Under the pieces are notes generated by a model that was not told the origin of the DNA, made no database searches, and saw only the letters and a program-made list of their open reading frames with translations. This document shows positions 26,460 to 35,029 of a stretch of DNA of 64,000 bases, one piece after another (positions within the stretch are counted from its first letter, which is position 1; every line of letters begins with the position of its first letter). This DNA is from an uncultured Subdoligranulum sp. GTDB lineage: Bacteria; Bacillota; Clostridia; Oscillospirales; Ruminococcaceae. Position numbers and translations under genes: made by a program. The stretch lies in the NCBI GenBank assembly GCA_904374465.1, contig CAJFFY010000010.1:1-64000 (forward strand). Reading direction: 5' to 3'.

Positions 26460-27086
26460 ATGTATCAACGTTACGGAAAACGGCTGCTGGATTTTCTTCT
26501 CTCACTGGCGGCTGTCATCGTGCTGGCCATTCCCATGGCCGTCATTGCCGTCTGGATCAAATGCGATTCCCCGGGACCGGTGTTTTTCAAACAGCGCCGG
26601 GTGGGTAAGGGTAAGACCCATTTCAACATCCTGAAATTCCGCACCATGCGCGGGGATACGCCCCACGATGTGCCCACCCATCTTTTGAAAAACGCCGACA
26701 GTTACATTACCAAAAGCGGAGCCTTTTTGCGCAAGACCAGCCTGGATGAACTGCCCCAGATCTACAACATTCTGGTGGGGCAGATGAGCATCATCGGACC
26801 GCGTCCGGCACTGTACAACCAGTACGATCTTATCGAAGCCCGCGACCGGGTCCATGCCAACGACATCCGCCCCGGGTTGACGGGCCTGGCCCAGGTCAAC
26901 GGCCGGGACGAATTGCCCATCGATGTGAAGGCACGGTATGATGGAGAGTATGCGGCCCACCTGACCTTTGGAATGGATCTGAAGATCTTCTTCCGCAGTT
27001 TTACCTATGTCTTCCAGCGCCGCGGCGTGGTGGAGGGCGGTACCGGTGCCCTGCAGGATTCTGAACATAAGCCGTCGTCAAAATGA
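26460..27086 (+). CDS. Monotopic phosphoglycosyl transferase (PglC/WcaJ catalytic type)
   Basis: 208 aa. A single hydrophobic N-terminal segment (about 8-33) is followed by the conserved bacterial sugar-transferase domain: SPGPVFFKQRRVGK, FNILKFRTM, the catalytic SLDELPQ and MSIIGPRPAL, then RPGLTGLAQVNGR. This short form transfers a sugar-1-phosphate to undecaprenyl phosphate, starting a surface glycan. AAGGGGGAG precedes the ATG. Second gene after the dehydratase; terminator downstream. Confidence 0.95.
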   Translation: MYQRYGKRLLDFLLSLAAVIVLAIPMAVIAVWIKCDSPGPVFFKQRRVGKGKTHFNILKFRTMRGDTPHDVPTHLLKNADSYITKSGAFLRKTSLDELPQIYNILVGQMSIIGPRPALYNQYDLIEARDRVHANDIRPGLTGLAQVNGRDELPIDVKARYDGEYAAHLTFGMDLKIFFRSFTYVFQRRGVVEGGTGALQDSEHKPSSK

Positions 27087-27097
27087 CGGATGTTTTT

Positions 27098-27131
27098 CCC
27101 CGCCAAATCTGGGTTTGGCGGGGCCTTTTTT
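27098..27131 (+). terminator. Terminator after the phosphoglycosyl transferase
   Basis: 10-bp perfect stem CCCCGCCAAA / TTTGGCGGGG, 6-nt loop, then CC and six T. Confidence 0.93.
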
Positions 27132-27183
27132 ACGGGAAAAACAAAATTGTACAAGAAAATATTGCTTTTTTCGTTAAAATATG

Positions 27184-27212
27184 TTGCAAAAGCCAACTCG
27201 ATTGTGTAAAAT
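27184..27212 (+). promoter_or_regulatory. Promoter of the CdaR-like gene
   Basis: TTGCAA (27184-27189), 17-nt spacer, TAAAAT (27207-27212). The leader to 27298 holds a weak hairpin at AGGCATTTTGCCT and nothing else recognisable. Confidence 0.65.
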
Positions 27213-27298
27213 ATACATCAGGAGCTTTCTGTTTTCAGGCAGTTTACCAAAAGGCATTTTGCCTAAGACCCAATTGAACCAAAGGGGAGTTACAGAGT

Positions 27299-28384
27299 AT
27301 GGCAAACAGGGTATTCCAGAACGTGGTGTACCAGATGAAGGAGGCCGTCGACCGCGTGGTTGGCGTCGTGGATGAGACCGGAACGGTCATCTCCTGTTCC
27401 GAACTGGGGCAGATCGGCGAGGTGCGCGACGGCGTGGCGGCCGTGCGCCAGACGGCAGGCGACGCTTTTGTGCGGGACGGCTATGCCTATCACCAGTTTT
27501 CCAATACCAAACACAACGATTACGCCGCTTTTGTGGAGGGAACCGATCCCACGGCGGAGCAGTTCGCAGCCATGCTGTCCATCAGCCTGCAATGCATCAA
27601 ACAGTACCATGACGAGAAGTTCGACAAAACCAACTTCATCAAGAACGTGGTGCTGGACAACATCCTGCCCGGTGATATCTATGCCAAGGCAAGGGAACTG
27701 CATTTCATTTCCGACGCACAGCGGGTGGTCCTGCTGATCCGCGTCACATCCGGCAATGATATTTCGGCCTACGATGTGGTCAGCGGTCTGTTCCCGGACA
27801 AGCAAAAGGACTTTGTCTTCAATATCAGTGAGAGCGATACCGTCCTGGTCAAGGAGATCAAACCTGATAACAACACCCGGGATATGGAAAAGCTGGCCAC
27901 CTCCATTGTGGATACGCTGCAGGGGGACCATTACATCAAGGCTGTGGTGGGCATCGGTACGCCCATCAACAACATCAAGGATCTGGCTTCCAGTTTCAAG
28001 GAAGCACAGATCGCCATGGAAGTGGGCAAGGTGTTTGACACCGAGCGCCAGGTCATCAGCTACGATCACTTGGGCATTGCCCGGTTGATCTATCAGCTGC
28101 CCACCACCCTCTGTGAGGCCTTCCTGCGGGAAGTCTTCAAGCAGGAAAGCATCGATTCGCTGGATGCCGAGACCCTCTTCACGATCCAGCGCTTCTTTGA
28201 AAACAACCTCAATGTCTCCGAAACGAGCCGCGGGTTGTTCGTGCATCGCAATACGCTGGTTTACCGTCTGGAAAAAATCCGCAAGCTGACCGGTCTGGAC
28301 CTGCGCAACTTCGACGACGCCATCGTCTTCAAAGTGGCCTTGATGGTCAAAAAGTATCTGTCCGCCAATCCCGCCAAATATTAA
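27299..28384 (+). CDS. CdaR/PucR-family transcription regulator
   Basis: 361 aa. The C-terminal HTH_30-type domain is clear at about 280-358 (ETSRGLFVHRNTLVYRLEKIRKLTGLDLRNFDDAIVFKVAL, cited in part by its ends). A GAF-like middle domain spans about 130-255. The N-terminal 120 residues probably sense a ligand; I do not see a full sugar-diacid domain match. AAAGGGGAG upstream. Single gene; target operon not visible in the window. Its terminator and the following yebC promoter separate it from yebC. Confidence 0.85.
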   Translation: MANRVFQNVVYQMKEAVDRVVGVVDETGTVISCSELGQIGEVRDGVAAVRQTAGDAFVRDGYAYHQFSNTKHNDYAAFVEGTDPTAEQFAAMLSISLQCIKQYHDEKFDKTNFIKNVVLDNILPGDIYAKARELHFISDAQRVVLLIRVTSGNDISAYDVVSGLFPDKQKDFVFNISESDTVLVKEIKPDNNTRDMEKLATSIVDTLQGDHYIKAVVGIGTPINNIKDLASSFKEAQIAMEVGKVFDTERQVISYDHLGIARLIYQLPTTLCEAFLREVFKQESIDSLDAETLFTIQRFFENNLNVSETSRGLFVHRNTLVYRLEKIRKLTGLDLRNFDDAIVFKVALMVKKYLSANPAKY

Positions 28385-28390
28385 AATCAC

Positions 28391-28422
28391 AAAGGCCTCC
28401 GCCCGCGGGCGGGGGCCTTTTT
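28391..28422 (+). terminator. Terminator after the CdaR-like gene
   Basis: Stem AAAGGCCTCCGCCC / GGGCGGGGGCCTTT with tight loop (CGCG) and T tail. Confidence 0.9.
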
Positions 28423-28467
28423 CGGCCAAAAACCGGCAGCAACGGGGCAAACCGCCGCAGACAGTAC

Positions 28468-28496
28468 TTGAAAAGAACGTATGGTTGTGCTATAAT
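28468..28496 (+). promoter_or_regulatory. Promoter of yebC
   Basis: TTGAAA (28468-28473), 17-nt spacer, TATAAT (28491-28496) with extended TGC. Confidence 0.85.
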
Positions 28497-28563
28497 ACTT
28501 AACTGGTAATTATCGGCTTACAGTCAAAAGCCTGAATGAATACAACGAGGGGGACCCATATTT

Positions 28564-29301
28564 ATGTCTGGACATAGCAAATGGAACAACATCAAGCGCA
28601 AGAAGGAAAAAACCGACGGCGCCCGCGCCAAGATCTTCACCAAGATCGGTCGTGAAATCTCGGTGGCCGTAAAGGAAGGTGGCGCCAACCCGGCTTCCAA
28701 CTCCAAGCTGGCAGCCCTGATCAGCAAAGCCAAGGCCAACAGCGTGCCCAACGATAACATCCAGCGCATCATCAAGCGTGCCGAGGGCGGCGACAAGACC
28801 GAGTACGAAGCCATGACCTACGAGGGCTACGGCCCCGGCGGTGTGGCTGTCATGGTGGAAACCCTCACCGACAACCGCAACCGTACCGCAGCCAACATGC
28901 GTCATTACTTCGACAAGTTTGGCGGCAATCTGGGCCAGATGGGCTGCGTCAGCTTCATGTTCACCCAGAAGGGTGTCATTGTGGTGGATCTGGAGGACAA
29001 AGATCCCGATGAACTGATGATGGACGCTCTGGACGCCGGTGCCGAGGACTTTGACGCCGGGGAGGAGGCCGCCCAGGTCACCACCACGCCGGAGAACTTC
29101 ACCGCCGTTTGCGACGCCCTGCAGAACAAGGGCTACACCTTTATTTCGGCGGATGTGGCTCAGGTGCCCGCCACCACCACCACGCTGACCGATCCCGACC
29201 AGCTGGTTCAGATGGGTAAGTTGCTGGATGCCCTGGATGACGACGACGATGTCCAGAACGCTTGGCACTCCCTGGAAAACGAGGAAGACCTGGACCGCTG
29301 A
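28564..29301 (+). CDS. yebC: YebC/PmpR-family translation or DNA-binding factor
   Basis: 245 aa, standard length. The N-terminus MSGHSKWNNIKRKKEK is diagnostic, followed by GYGPGGVAVMVE and DNRNRTAANMRH. Family members were first described as transcription regulators; recent work assigns some a role in relieving ribosome stalls at proline-rich stretches. Single gene with a strong promoter. The next gene starts 71 nt downstream without a visible terminator, so some co-transcription is possible. Confidence 0.96.
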   Translation: MSGHSKWNNIKRKKEKTDGARAKIFTKIGREISVAVKEGGANPASNSKLAALISKAKANSVPNDNIQRIIKRAEGGDKTEYEAMTYEGYGPGGVAVMVETLTDNRNRTAANMRHYFDKFGGNLGQMGCVSFMFTQKGVIVVDLEDKDPDELMMDALDAGAEDFDAGEEAAQVTTTPENFTAVCDALQNKGYTFISADVAQVPATTTTLTDPDQLVQMGKLLDALDDDDDVQNAWHSLENEEDLDR

Positions 29302-29372
29302 CATAGATGTACCTCAAGAGAGTGAAGGAAAGGCTTTGCTCTCTTTTCTTGTATCCGACGAAAGGAACTCCT

Positions 29373-31028
29373 ATGCCTGAACTCCTTTGTCCCCATTGCC
29401 TGCAGCCGCTGCCGGGCGGCTACAGTGGCGATTGTCCCCACTGCGGGCGCTCCCTGCTGAACCAGAACCCCGAAGGCGCCCTGCCGCTGGGCACGCAACT
29501 GGCGGGGCGCTATACGGTGGGCAGTTACCTCAGCGCCGACGGGGACGGTCTGTCTTACCGCGGTGTTCTCAATGAGGAAAAGCGGTTTGTGCTCATCAAG
29601 GAATACTTCCCCGTAACCCTGTGCAACGGCCGCAGTGCCGACGGTGCCCTTATGCCCAAAGAAGGCAAGGAAGTGCTGTTCAAAACCAGCCGGATGGACT
29701 TCAAGGATCTCTATGACGACCTGCACAACCTGACGCCCGCCACCGGGCTGAGCACCATTCTGGATGTGATGGAAGAGAACAACACCGTCTACGCCATCGA
29801 GGAAAGCCAGAAAGGGATGACGCTGACCCATTACCTGAGTCTGCGCAGTCGCACGCTGACGCCGGCGGAAGCCCGCACCCTGTTGCAGCCCATCATGGAA
29901 GGGGTCACCCAGCTACACAAGGCGGGGCTGATCCACCGCGGCATCTGCCCGGACAATATTCTGCTGCCCATCGACGGGACGGCCCGACTGACGGGGTACG
30001 GTACCCTGGCGCTGCGCACCGGCGGCAGTGAGCTGAAAAGCCAGCTCTACCCGGGCTACGCCGCACCGGAACAATACTCGGCGGCGGAATTCAGCGGCCG
30101 CTATACCGACGTGTATGCCCTGGCGGCGGTTTGTTACAAACTGGTCACCGGACAAACGCCGGTGGCGGCACCGCAGCGTAAAGTGCGGGACAGCCTGGAA
30201 GCCGCCCACAGCCTGGAGGCCGGGGTGCCCTCATGGTTCTCCCAGGTGTTGGCCTGTGCCCTGCGGCTGGATCCCGCCCGGCGGATGCAGACCGTGCCGG
30301 AGCTGATGAGCGCCCTGACCGACCCCAACGTGGCCAACGCCATGTTTGAGCGGGGAGATAACCAGATCAGCACCCGCAAGATTATGGGGGTGTCCCTGGC
30401 GGTCATTGTGGTTCTGGCCATTCTATTGATCTGGAGCCTGTTGGATTTTGGCGGCGAACGGGCAGAGCCTGCAGCCACGCCGCGCCCCACGGCCAGTGAT
30501 GCGGCCGGGGACAGCGCTTCCTCCGATGTGGTGGAGACGATTCCCGACCTGGTGGGCAAGCGTTATACCAGCGAGATCAAGGACAACGACCTGTATGCCG
30601 GGTATCGGATTGTCATGACGGAGGAAAACAGCTCCGAGGTGGCCGCCGGGATTGTCATCAGCCAGGACCCGGTGGCAGGTACCCTGAAAACCGAGGACAA
30701 CCAGATCCTCCAGATCGTGGTCAGCAAGGGGCCCAATCTGGTGGAAATGCCCGACATCATCGGGTTTACCCAGTCCAATGCCAGCAAGCAGCTGGATGAA
30801 CGGGGCATCCAGTACAAGATGCAGATTGTTGAAAACGACGGCACCATGGCCGAGGGCTGTGTGGCCAAGACCGATGTGGTGGCGGGCACCAAGTTCGACG
30901 CCGGCAAAACCATCGTCAGCGTTTTCATAGCAGGTGAGCGGGACGATACGCTGGTGGCAACCACCGGCAGCTCTCCGGAACCGTCTTCTGACAGCAGTGC
31001 CTCCGATGCGTCCTCCGCTTCGGAATAA
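29373..31028 (+). CDS. PASTA-domain Ser/Thr pseudokinase with N-terminal zinc ribbon
   Basis: 551 aa. A CxxC...CxxC zinc ribbon (Cys 6, 9, 21, 24) precedes a kinase-like domain (about 37-310). The VAIK-type lysine is kept (Lys 76, in IKEYFP), as are the Asn of the catalytic loop and the APE motif (AAPEQY). The catalytic Asp is Gly 190 (HRGICPDN instead of HRDxxxxN) and the DFG Asp is missing (TGYG, 207-210). One membrane helix at about 337-358 and two exported PASTA domains (about 391-456 and 457-525) follow. It probably senses peptidoglycan or muropeptides and signals without phosphotransfer. AAAGGA precedes the ATG. Confidence 0.9.
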   Translation: MPELLCPHCLQPLPGGYSGDCPHCGRSLLNQNPEGALPLGTQLAGRYTVGSYLSADGDGLSYRGVLNEEKRFVLIKEYFPVTLCNGRSADGALMPKEGKEVLFKTSRMDFKDLYDDLHNLTPATGLSTILDVMEENNTVYAIEESQKGMTLTHYLSLRSRTLTPAEARTLLQPIMEGVTQLHKAGLIHRGICPDNILLPIDGTARLTGYGTLALRTGGSELKSQLYPGYAAPEQYSAAEFSGRYTDVYALAAVCYKLVTGQTPVAAPQRKVRDSLEAAHSLEAGVPSWFSQVLACALRLDPARRMQTVPELMSALTDPNVANAMFERGDNQISTRKIMGVSLAVIVVLAILLIWSLLDFGGERAEPAATPRPTASDAAGDSASSDVVETIPDLVGKRYTSEIKDNDLYAGYRIVMTEENSSEVAAGIVISQDPVAGTLKTEDNQILQIVVSKGPNLVEMPDIIGFTQSNASKQLDERGIQYKMQIVENDGTMAEGCVAKTDVVAGTKFDAGKTIVSVFIAGERDDTLVATTGSSPEPSSDSSASDASSASE

Positions 31029-31039
31029 CAGAAAAAACA

Positions 31040-31075
31040 ACACCGCCTTTCCCCAAGGAAAGGCGGTGTCTTTTT
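31040..31075. terminator. Bidirectional terminator between pseudokinase and enzyme I genes
   Basis: Perfect 13-bp stem ACACCGCCTTTCC / GGAAAGGCGGTGT with CCAA loop; T5 on the plus side and T-rich on the minus side. Confidence 0.93.
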
Positions 31076-31077
31076 AT

Positions 31078-32652
31078 TTATTCTTTTCGCAGGTCTTCTG
31101 CCATCAGCAGCTTCTTTAAGGGCAGCAGGGCGGCAGGCTCCACGCTGAAAGCCCGTATGCCCAGGTGCAGATAAACAGGAATGCGGGCAATACTGGCCAC
31201 CGTAATACCGCACAGGTACACTTCCACGCCGCGGGCCCGGGCTTGCTCCACCACTTCCTTCACCAGGCGCTGTACGGCAGGGTTGTCCACCCGGTTGACC
31301 GCCTCATCGGAATCCTGCACAAGGCCCATGGTATAGCGGGTCAGATCCTCAATGTCAATGGCCAGCATCTGGACCCCATGGTCGATCAACTCACCGGCCA
31401 GTAGCGCGGCGGAAGGCATGTCCACAATGCAGCCGAAGGGCGGGGACTGCATTTCCACCCCGGCGTTGCGCAGCTGGGTGCGGCAGACCTCCACTTCCCG
31501 CATGCAGCTTTCCCAATCCTCCACCCCGGCAATCATGGGAAAAAGTACCCGCAGGTCGCCGTAGGGGGCGGCACGCAGCAGGGCTTTGATCTGGGGGAAG
31601 AACAGCCGGTGCCCGTGCAGCCGTTTGGCCATCTCGGCCGTCCAGGGGGAATTGTCGTCGGCGTTGGTGTCGCAGGTGCGTACCGCCACCATGGCACCGT
31701 CCGAATTCTGCAATTTTTCCCGCAAGGTTGAAAACTGGGTTTCCTCGGGCAGATCGTCCAGCAGTACAGACTCGGTGCGCAGCAGACCGATGCCCGCGGC
31801 CCCCTGGGTCAGGGGTTCCTCCGGGTCGGAGGTGGCGTTGGTGGCAGTCAGCAGCCGGAAGGCGGTGCCGTCCTTGGTCAGACAGGGCAGGGCAGCCACC
31901 GGGTCCGGTGTGCGGCCATGCAGACGACTTTGGGCGATCTTGCAGTCAGCCTCCGCCATGTGGGTGCCGCTGGGCTGAACAATGAAGGTTCCGGTATCTC
32001 CCACCGAGGCATCCAGAATGGCCAGGTGCCCGGCGGCCAGAGCGGCCACACCGTCCCCCAGCTGTACCACGGCAGGAATTCCCATACTGCGCGCCATAAT
32101 GGCGGCATGGCTTACCGTGCTGTCCTGGTTGCTGGCCAGCCCCAGGATCATACGCCGGTCCAGGCTGAACAAGTCGCTGGGGAAGAACCGGTCGGCCACC
32201 AGGATGCTGGGGCGCTTCAGGTGCAGACGGCGGCGGGGACGGCCATCCAGGATATCCACCACCCGGCGGCAGACATCGCAGACGTCCACGCTGCGTTCCC
32301 GGATGTATTCATCATCCACGTTGTTGAGCCGGCCCGCAAAAATCTGTTCGGCCCGCTCCACGGCCGCAGCACCGCCCGCACCGGCAGCTATGTAATCGCC
32401 GATCTCGTTGGTGAAGGACTCGTCCTCCAGCAGGGCGATCTGGAACAGCAGAATGTCGGCGTCGGGGCCCTTGGCGCGTTGGCTCAGGCGGCGCAGTTCG
32501 TCCTTGGCCAGCACAACGGCCACATCATAGAGCGCCCGCTCGCGGAACGGGTCACAGACAATGCGGTGCAGCCCGGCGGTGCCGTGGTCGATCTGCTCGA
32601 CCGGTCCCATCACGATGCCCGGCGACGCGGATACACCGGTAAATGTATACAT
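31078..32652 (-). CDS. Divergent PTS enzyme I (PEP-protein phosphotransferase)
   Basis: 524 aa, versus about 540-575 for standard enzyme I. Kept: N-terminal GVSASPGIVMGPV, phospho-accepting His 182 in VSHAAIMAR, GLLRTES, and Cys 481 in the LCG motif. Changed: the usual GGDK segment reads RTCDTNADD, MVExPSAA reads IVDMPSAA, GTNDLTQY reads DIEDLTRY, and the arginine that follows in AVDR is not kept. These are PEP- and magnesium-binding positions. It may be a specialised or weakly active enzyme I for HPr. AAAGGAGG precedes the ATG; 18 nt downstream of the patatin gene, so probably co-transcribed. Confidence 0.85.
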   Translation of the reverse strand: MYTFTGVSASPGIVMGPVEQIDHGTAGLHRIVCDPFRERALYDVAVVLAKDELRRLSQRAKGPDADILLFQIALLEDESFTNEIGDYIAAGAGGAAAVERAEQIFAGRLNNVDDEYIRERSVDVCDVCRRVVDILDGRPRRRLHLKRPSILVADRFFPSDLFSLDRRMILGLASNQDSTVSHAAIMARSMGIPAVVQLGDGVAALAAGHLAILDASVGDTGTFIVQPSGTHMAEADCKIAQSRLHGRTPDPVAALPCLTKDGTAFRLLTATNATSDPEEPLTQGAAGIGLLRTESVLLDDLPEETQFSTLREKLQNSDGAMVAVRTCDTNADDNSPWTAEMAKRLHGHRLFFPQIKALLRAAPYGDLRVLFPMIAGVEDWESCMREVEVCRTQLRNAGVEMQSPPFGCIVDMPSAALLAGELIDHGVQMLAIDIEDLTRYTMGLVQDSDEAVNRVDNPAVQRLVKEVVEQARARGVEVYLCGITVASIARIPVYLHLGIRAFSVEPAALLPLKKLLMAEDLRKE

Positions 32653-32670
32653 ACAGGCCTCCTTTGCAGG

Positions 32671-33855
32671 TTACAGGGGCATTTCGGCCAGCGCCCGGCT
32701 GACCAGTGCCGTCACAAATTCTTCCGGTACCGCAGTGGCCATGGCGCGTTCGGTCATCAGGCCGTTTTCCTTTCCCTCCAGCAGGGCGGGAAACCGATCC
32801 GCAGGATCCTTGTCAAAACTGCCCATAAAGGTGGCTGCCAGCAGTTTGGGCGTATAGGGAAGATCCTCCGGTACATGCAGCCGTTCGGCAGCCAGTTCCA
32901 GTGGCGCCAGCGCACCGCGGGTGGGGGCACTGGGGTTGGGGGCATAGGGCAGGGGGTATCCGGCCCGCTGGCGGGCCGTCTTCTCGGTGCGGTCCATGCC
33001 GGGAGCCCGCTGGTTGACCGCCGCCAGCAAGCGCTGGTAGCTGTCGGCAAACCGTTCCAGAAACCGGTCCTGGTCCGGCAGAATGGCATAGGCCGTGCCG
33101 CCCACGCGGCCGAACAACCGCATGGTGTCAAAATACCCCAGGGCAATGTTGCGGGCAGCCCGTTGGGGGGCAAAGTCCAGGGTGGGCCCCAGATTCCAGT
33201 GGCTGCGCACAATGCGGGTGGGCAGTCCGGTGGTATTCTGGCGCACAAAGCCGATGCCGTCAATGTCCACACCCAGCAACTCGGTGGCACCCATGGAGGC
33301 TGCCAGCTGCAACGGCATGTTGTCGCGCCAGCCGCCATCTATATATTTGACGCCGTCAATCTCCCGCGGACGCAGCGCAGGGAAACAGGCGCTGGAAGCC
33401 AGCATATAGGCTTTGAGCTGCCCCGGAGGCACGTCTTCCAGCCGACATTGGCGGCTGCGCAGGGTGCTCATCTCGGTCATCACAAAACCGAATCGGATGG
33501 GGGAACGTCGTGCGGCTTCCTCATCCACCAGGGCGTCCAGCCGCTCGGCCAGCGGTTCCACGTCCAGCCCGCCGCTGCGGATCACATCCAGGAAAAAACG
33601 GTTCAGCTCCTCGGGATCCAGGGAAGAGGGAACATCCAGCACATCATGGATTTCCAGGGAGCGCCACAACGCCTCGGCCTCTTCGGCTTTGCCCATGGCA
33701 AACATACAGCCATTCAAGGTCCCCACGCTGGCCCCGGTAATGATATCCGGCACCCAGTGTAATTCCTGCAGCGCACGCCAGACACCGACCTGGTAGCTGC
33801 CTTTGGCGCCACCACCGGCCAGGACCAGCCCGCGGACCATTTTTTCTGTCTGCAA
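32671..33855 (-). CDS. Patatin-like phospholipase
   Basis: About 394 aa. The Ser-Asp dyad lipase fold is recognised from oxyanion loop GGGAKGSYQVG, nucleophile elbow GASVG (Ser about 43) and the Asp of YIDGGWRDNMP. Likely cleaves acyl chains from membrane lipids; it has no signal peptide, so it acts in the cytoplasm. The TTG at 33855 is chosen for the GGGGG site 7 nt upstream; the ATG at 33840 (MVRGLVLAGGG) lacks a close site but is possible. First gene of an operon with enzyme I. Confidence 0.9.
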   Translation of the reverse strand: MQTEKMVRGLVLAGGGAKGSYQVGVWRALQELHWVPDIITGASVGTLNGCMFAMGKAEEAEALWRSLEIHDVLDVPSSLDPEELNRFFLDVIRSGGLDVEPLAERLDALVDEEAARRSPIRFGFVMTEMSTLRSRQCRLEDVPPGQLKAYMLASSACFPALRPREIDGVKYIDGGWRDNMPLQLAASMGATELLGVDIDGIGFVRQNTTGLPTRIVRSHWNLGPTLDFAPQRAARNIALGYFDTMRLFGRVGGTAYAILPDQDRFLERFADSYQRLLAAVNQRAPGMDRTEKTARQRAGYPLPYAPNPSAPTRGALAPLELAAERLHVPEDLPYTPKLLAATFMGSFDKDPADRFPALLEGKENGLMTERAMATAVPEEFVTALVSRALAEMPL

Positions 33856-33895
33856 GAAAACGCCCCCTTTACCTAACAAAAAAATATTTATTCCT

Positions 33896-33901
33896 ATTAT
33901 A
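33896..33901 (-). promoter_or_regulatory. -10 of the patatin/enzyme I operon
   Basis: On the minus strand, TGGTATAAT forms an extended -10 ending about 40 nt before the TTG start. The -35 position reads TAGCAT, which is poor. Confidence 0.55.
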
Positions 33902-33975
33902 CCATCATCCCATGGGGAATGCTACGGGAAAAAGAAGGACATTTTCGTGATTTTGCCACCATACATCGGGAAGGC

Positions 33976-34004
33976 TTGCAAGCGGTCGCGCAAACGTGTA
34001 TGAT
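33976..34004 (+). promoter_or_regulatory. Promoter of the nucleotidyltransferase/MerR operon
   Basis: TTGCAA (33976-33981), 17-nt spacer, TATGAT (33999-34004). The -10 lies inside a perfect palindrome. Confidence 0.7.
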
Positions 34005-34013
34005 TATCATACA
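33997..34013. promoter_or_regulatory. 17-bp palindrome over the -10, probable operator
   Basis: TGTATGATTATCATACA is a perfect 8-1-8 inverted repeat overlapping the -10 and likely start point. A bound protein here would block RNA polymerase. The palindrome resembles GntR/TetR-type operators more than the spacer-located MerR type. Confidence 0.6.
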
Positions 34014-34077
34014 ACACACAGTCGATACATCCCATTGGATACGTATCGATCTGGCTTGGAAAGGAAGGAACTTCTGT

Positions 34078-35007
34078 ATGGCGAACAAACCGATTCTGGT
34101 CGTGATGGCGGCCGGCATGGGCAGCCGGTACGGCGGCCTGAAACAGATCGATCCGGTGGGCCCGTCCGGCGAGGCCATTCTGGACTACAGCCTGTACGAT
34201 GCCCGGCGGGCGGGATTTGAAACGGTGGTATTCATCATCAAACATGAGATTGAGCAGGCCTTCCGGGAAGCCGTGGGTGCCCGTGCGGTGCGTGCCGGTT
34301 TTGCGGTCCGGTATGCCTACCAGCAATTGGAAAAGCTGCCCGAAGGTTTTTCCGTGCCGGAAGGGCGCGTCAAGCCCTGGGGGACGGCCCATGCTATTCT
34401 GGTGGCGGAGGAGGCCATCGGGGATGCTCCCTTCGCCGTCATCAATGCCGATGACTACTATGGTCCCCAGGGCTTCCGGCTGATCTATGATTATCTCAGC
34501 ACCCATGCCGACGGGGACAAATACGCCTGGTCCATGGTGGGATTCCTGCTGGGCAATACGGTCAGTGCCAACGGCAGTGTCAGCCGGGGCGTCTGCGTTA
34601 CCGACGAGCAGGGCAACCTGGTCAGTGTCACCGAGCGTACCTGCATCGAACCCTACGAAGGTGGCATCCATTATACCGAGGACGGCGGTGCCACCTGGCA
34701 GGATTTGCCGGCCAATACCGTGGTATCGATGAATCTGTGGGGGTTCACGCCGGGATACATTGCCGAGGCAAAGGCGGGATTCGCGGCTTTTTTGCAGCAG
34801 AATCTGCCCGTCAATCCGCTCAAGTGTGAGTACTATCTGCCCTCGGTGGTGACGGCGGCGCTGCAGCAGGACAAGGCGGACGTCCATGTGCTGACCAGTG
34901 CCGACAAATGGCACGGCATCACCTACCGGGAGGACAAACCCGAACTGGTGGAGGCTCTGCGGCAGATGAGTGCCCAGGGACTGTACCCGACGGACCGACT
35001 TTTCTGA
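34078..35007 (+). CDS. Sugar-phosphate nucleotidyltransferase family protein
   Basis: 309 aa. The N-terminal signature VVMAAGMGSRYGGLKQ and the metal-binding VINADDYYG identify the NTP-transferase fold that joins a nucleotide to a sugar phosphate or similar phosphate acceptor. The rest of the chain does not match RfbA, GalU or GlmU closely, so the substrate is unknown. The ATG at 34078 has AAGGAAGG upstream and starts directly at the conserved core; the longer open frame crosses the promoter. It is followed 22 nt later by a MerR regulator. Confidence 0.87.
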   Translation: MANKPILVVMAAGMGSRYGGLKQIDPVGPSGEAILDYSLYDARRAGFETVVFIIKHEIEQAFREAVGARAVRAGFAVRYAYQQLEKLPEGFSVPEGRVKPWGTAHAILVAEEAIGDAPFAVINADDYYGPQGFRLIYDYLSTHADGDKYAWSMVGFLLGNTVSANGSVSRGVCVTDEQGNLVSVTERTCIEPYEGGIHYTEDGGATWQDLPANTVVSMNLWGFTPGYIAEAKAGFAAFLQQNLPVNPLKCEYYLPSVVTAALQQDKADVHVLTSADKWHGITYREDKPELVEALRQMSAQGLYPTDRLF

Positions 35008-35029
35008 TGTACGGGATGGGATCAAAATC

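Noticed and set aside
34078..35007. Assignment as GalU, GlmU or RfbA
   Set aside because: Only the N-terminal nucleotide-binding signature fits; the later motifs of those enzymes are not seen.
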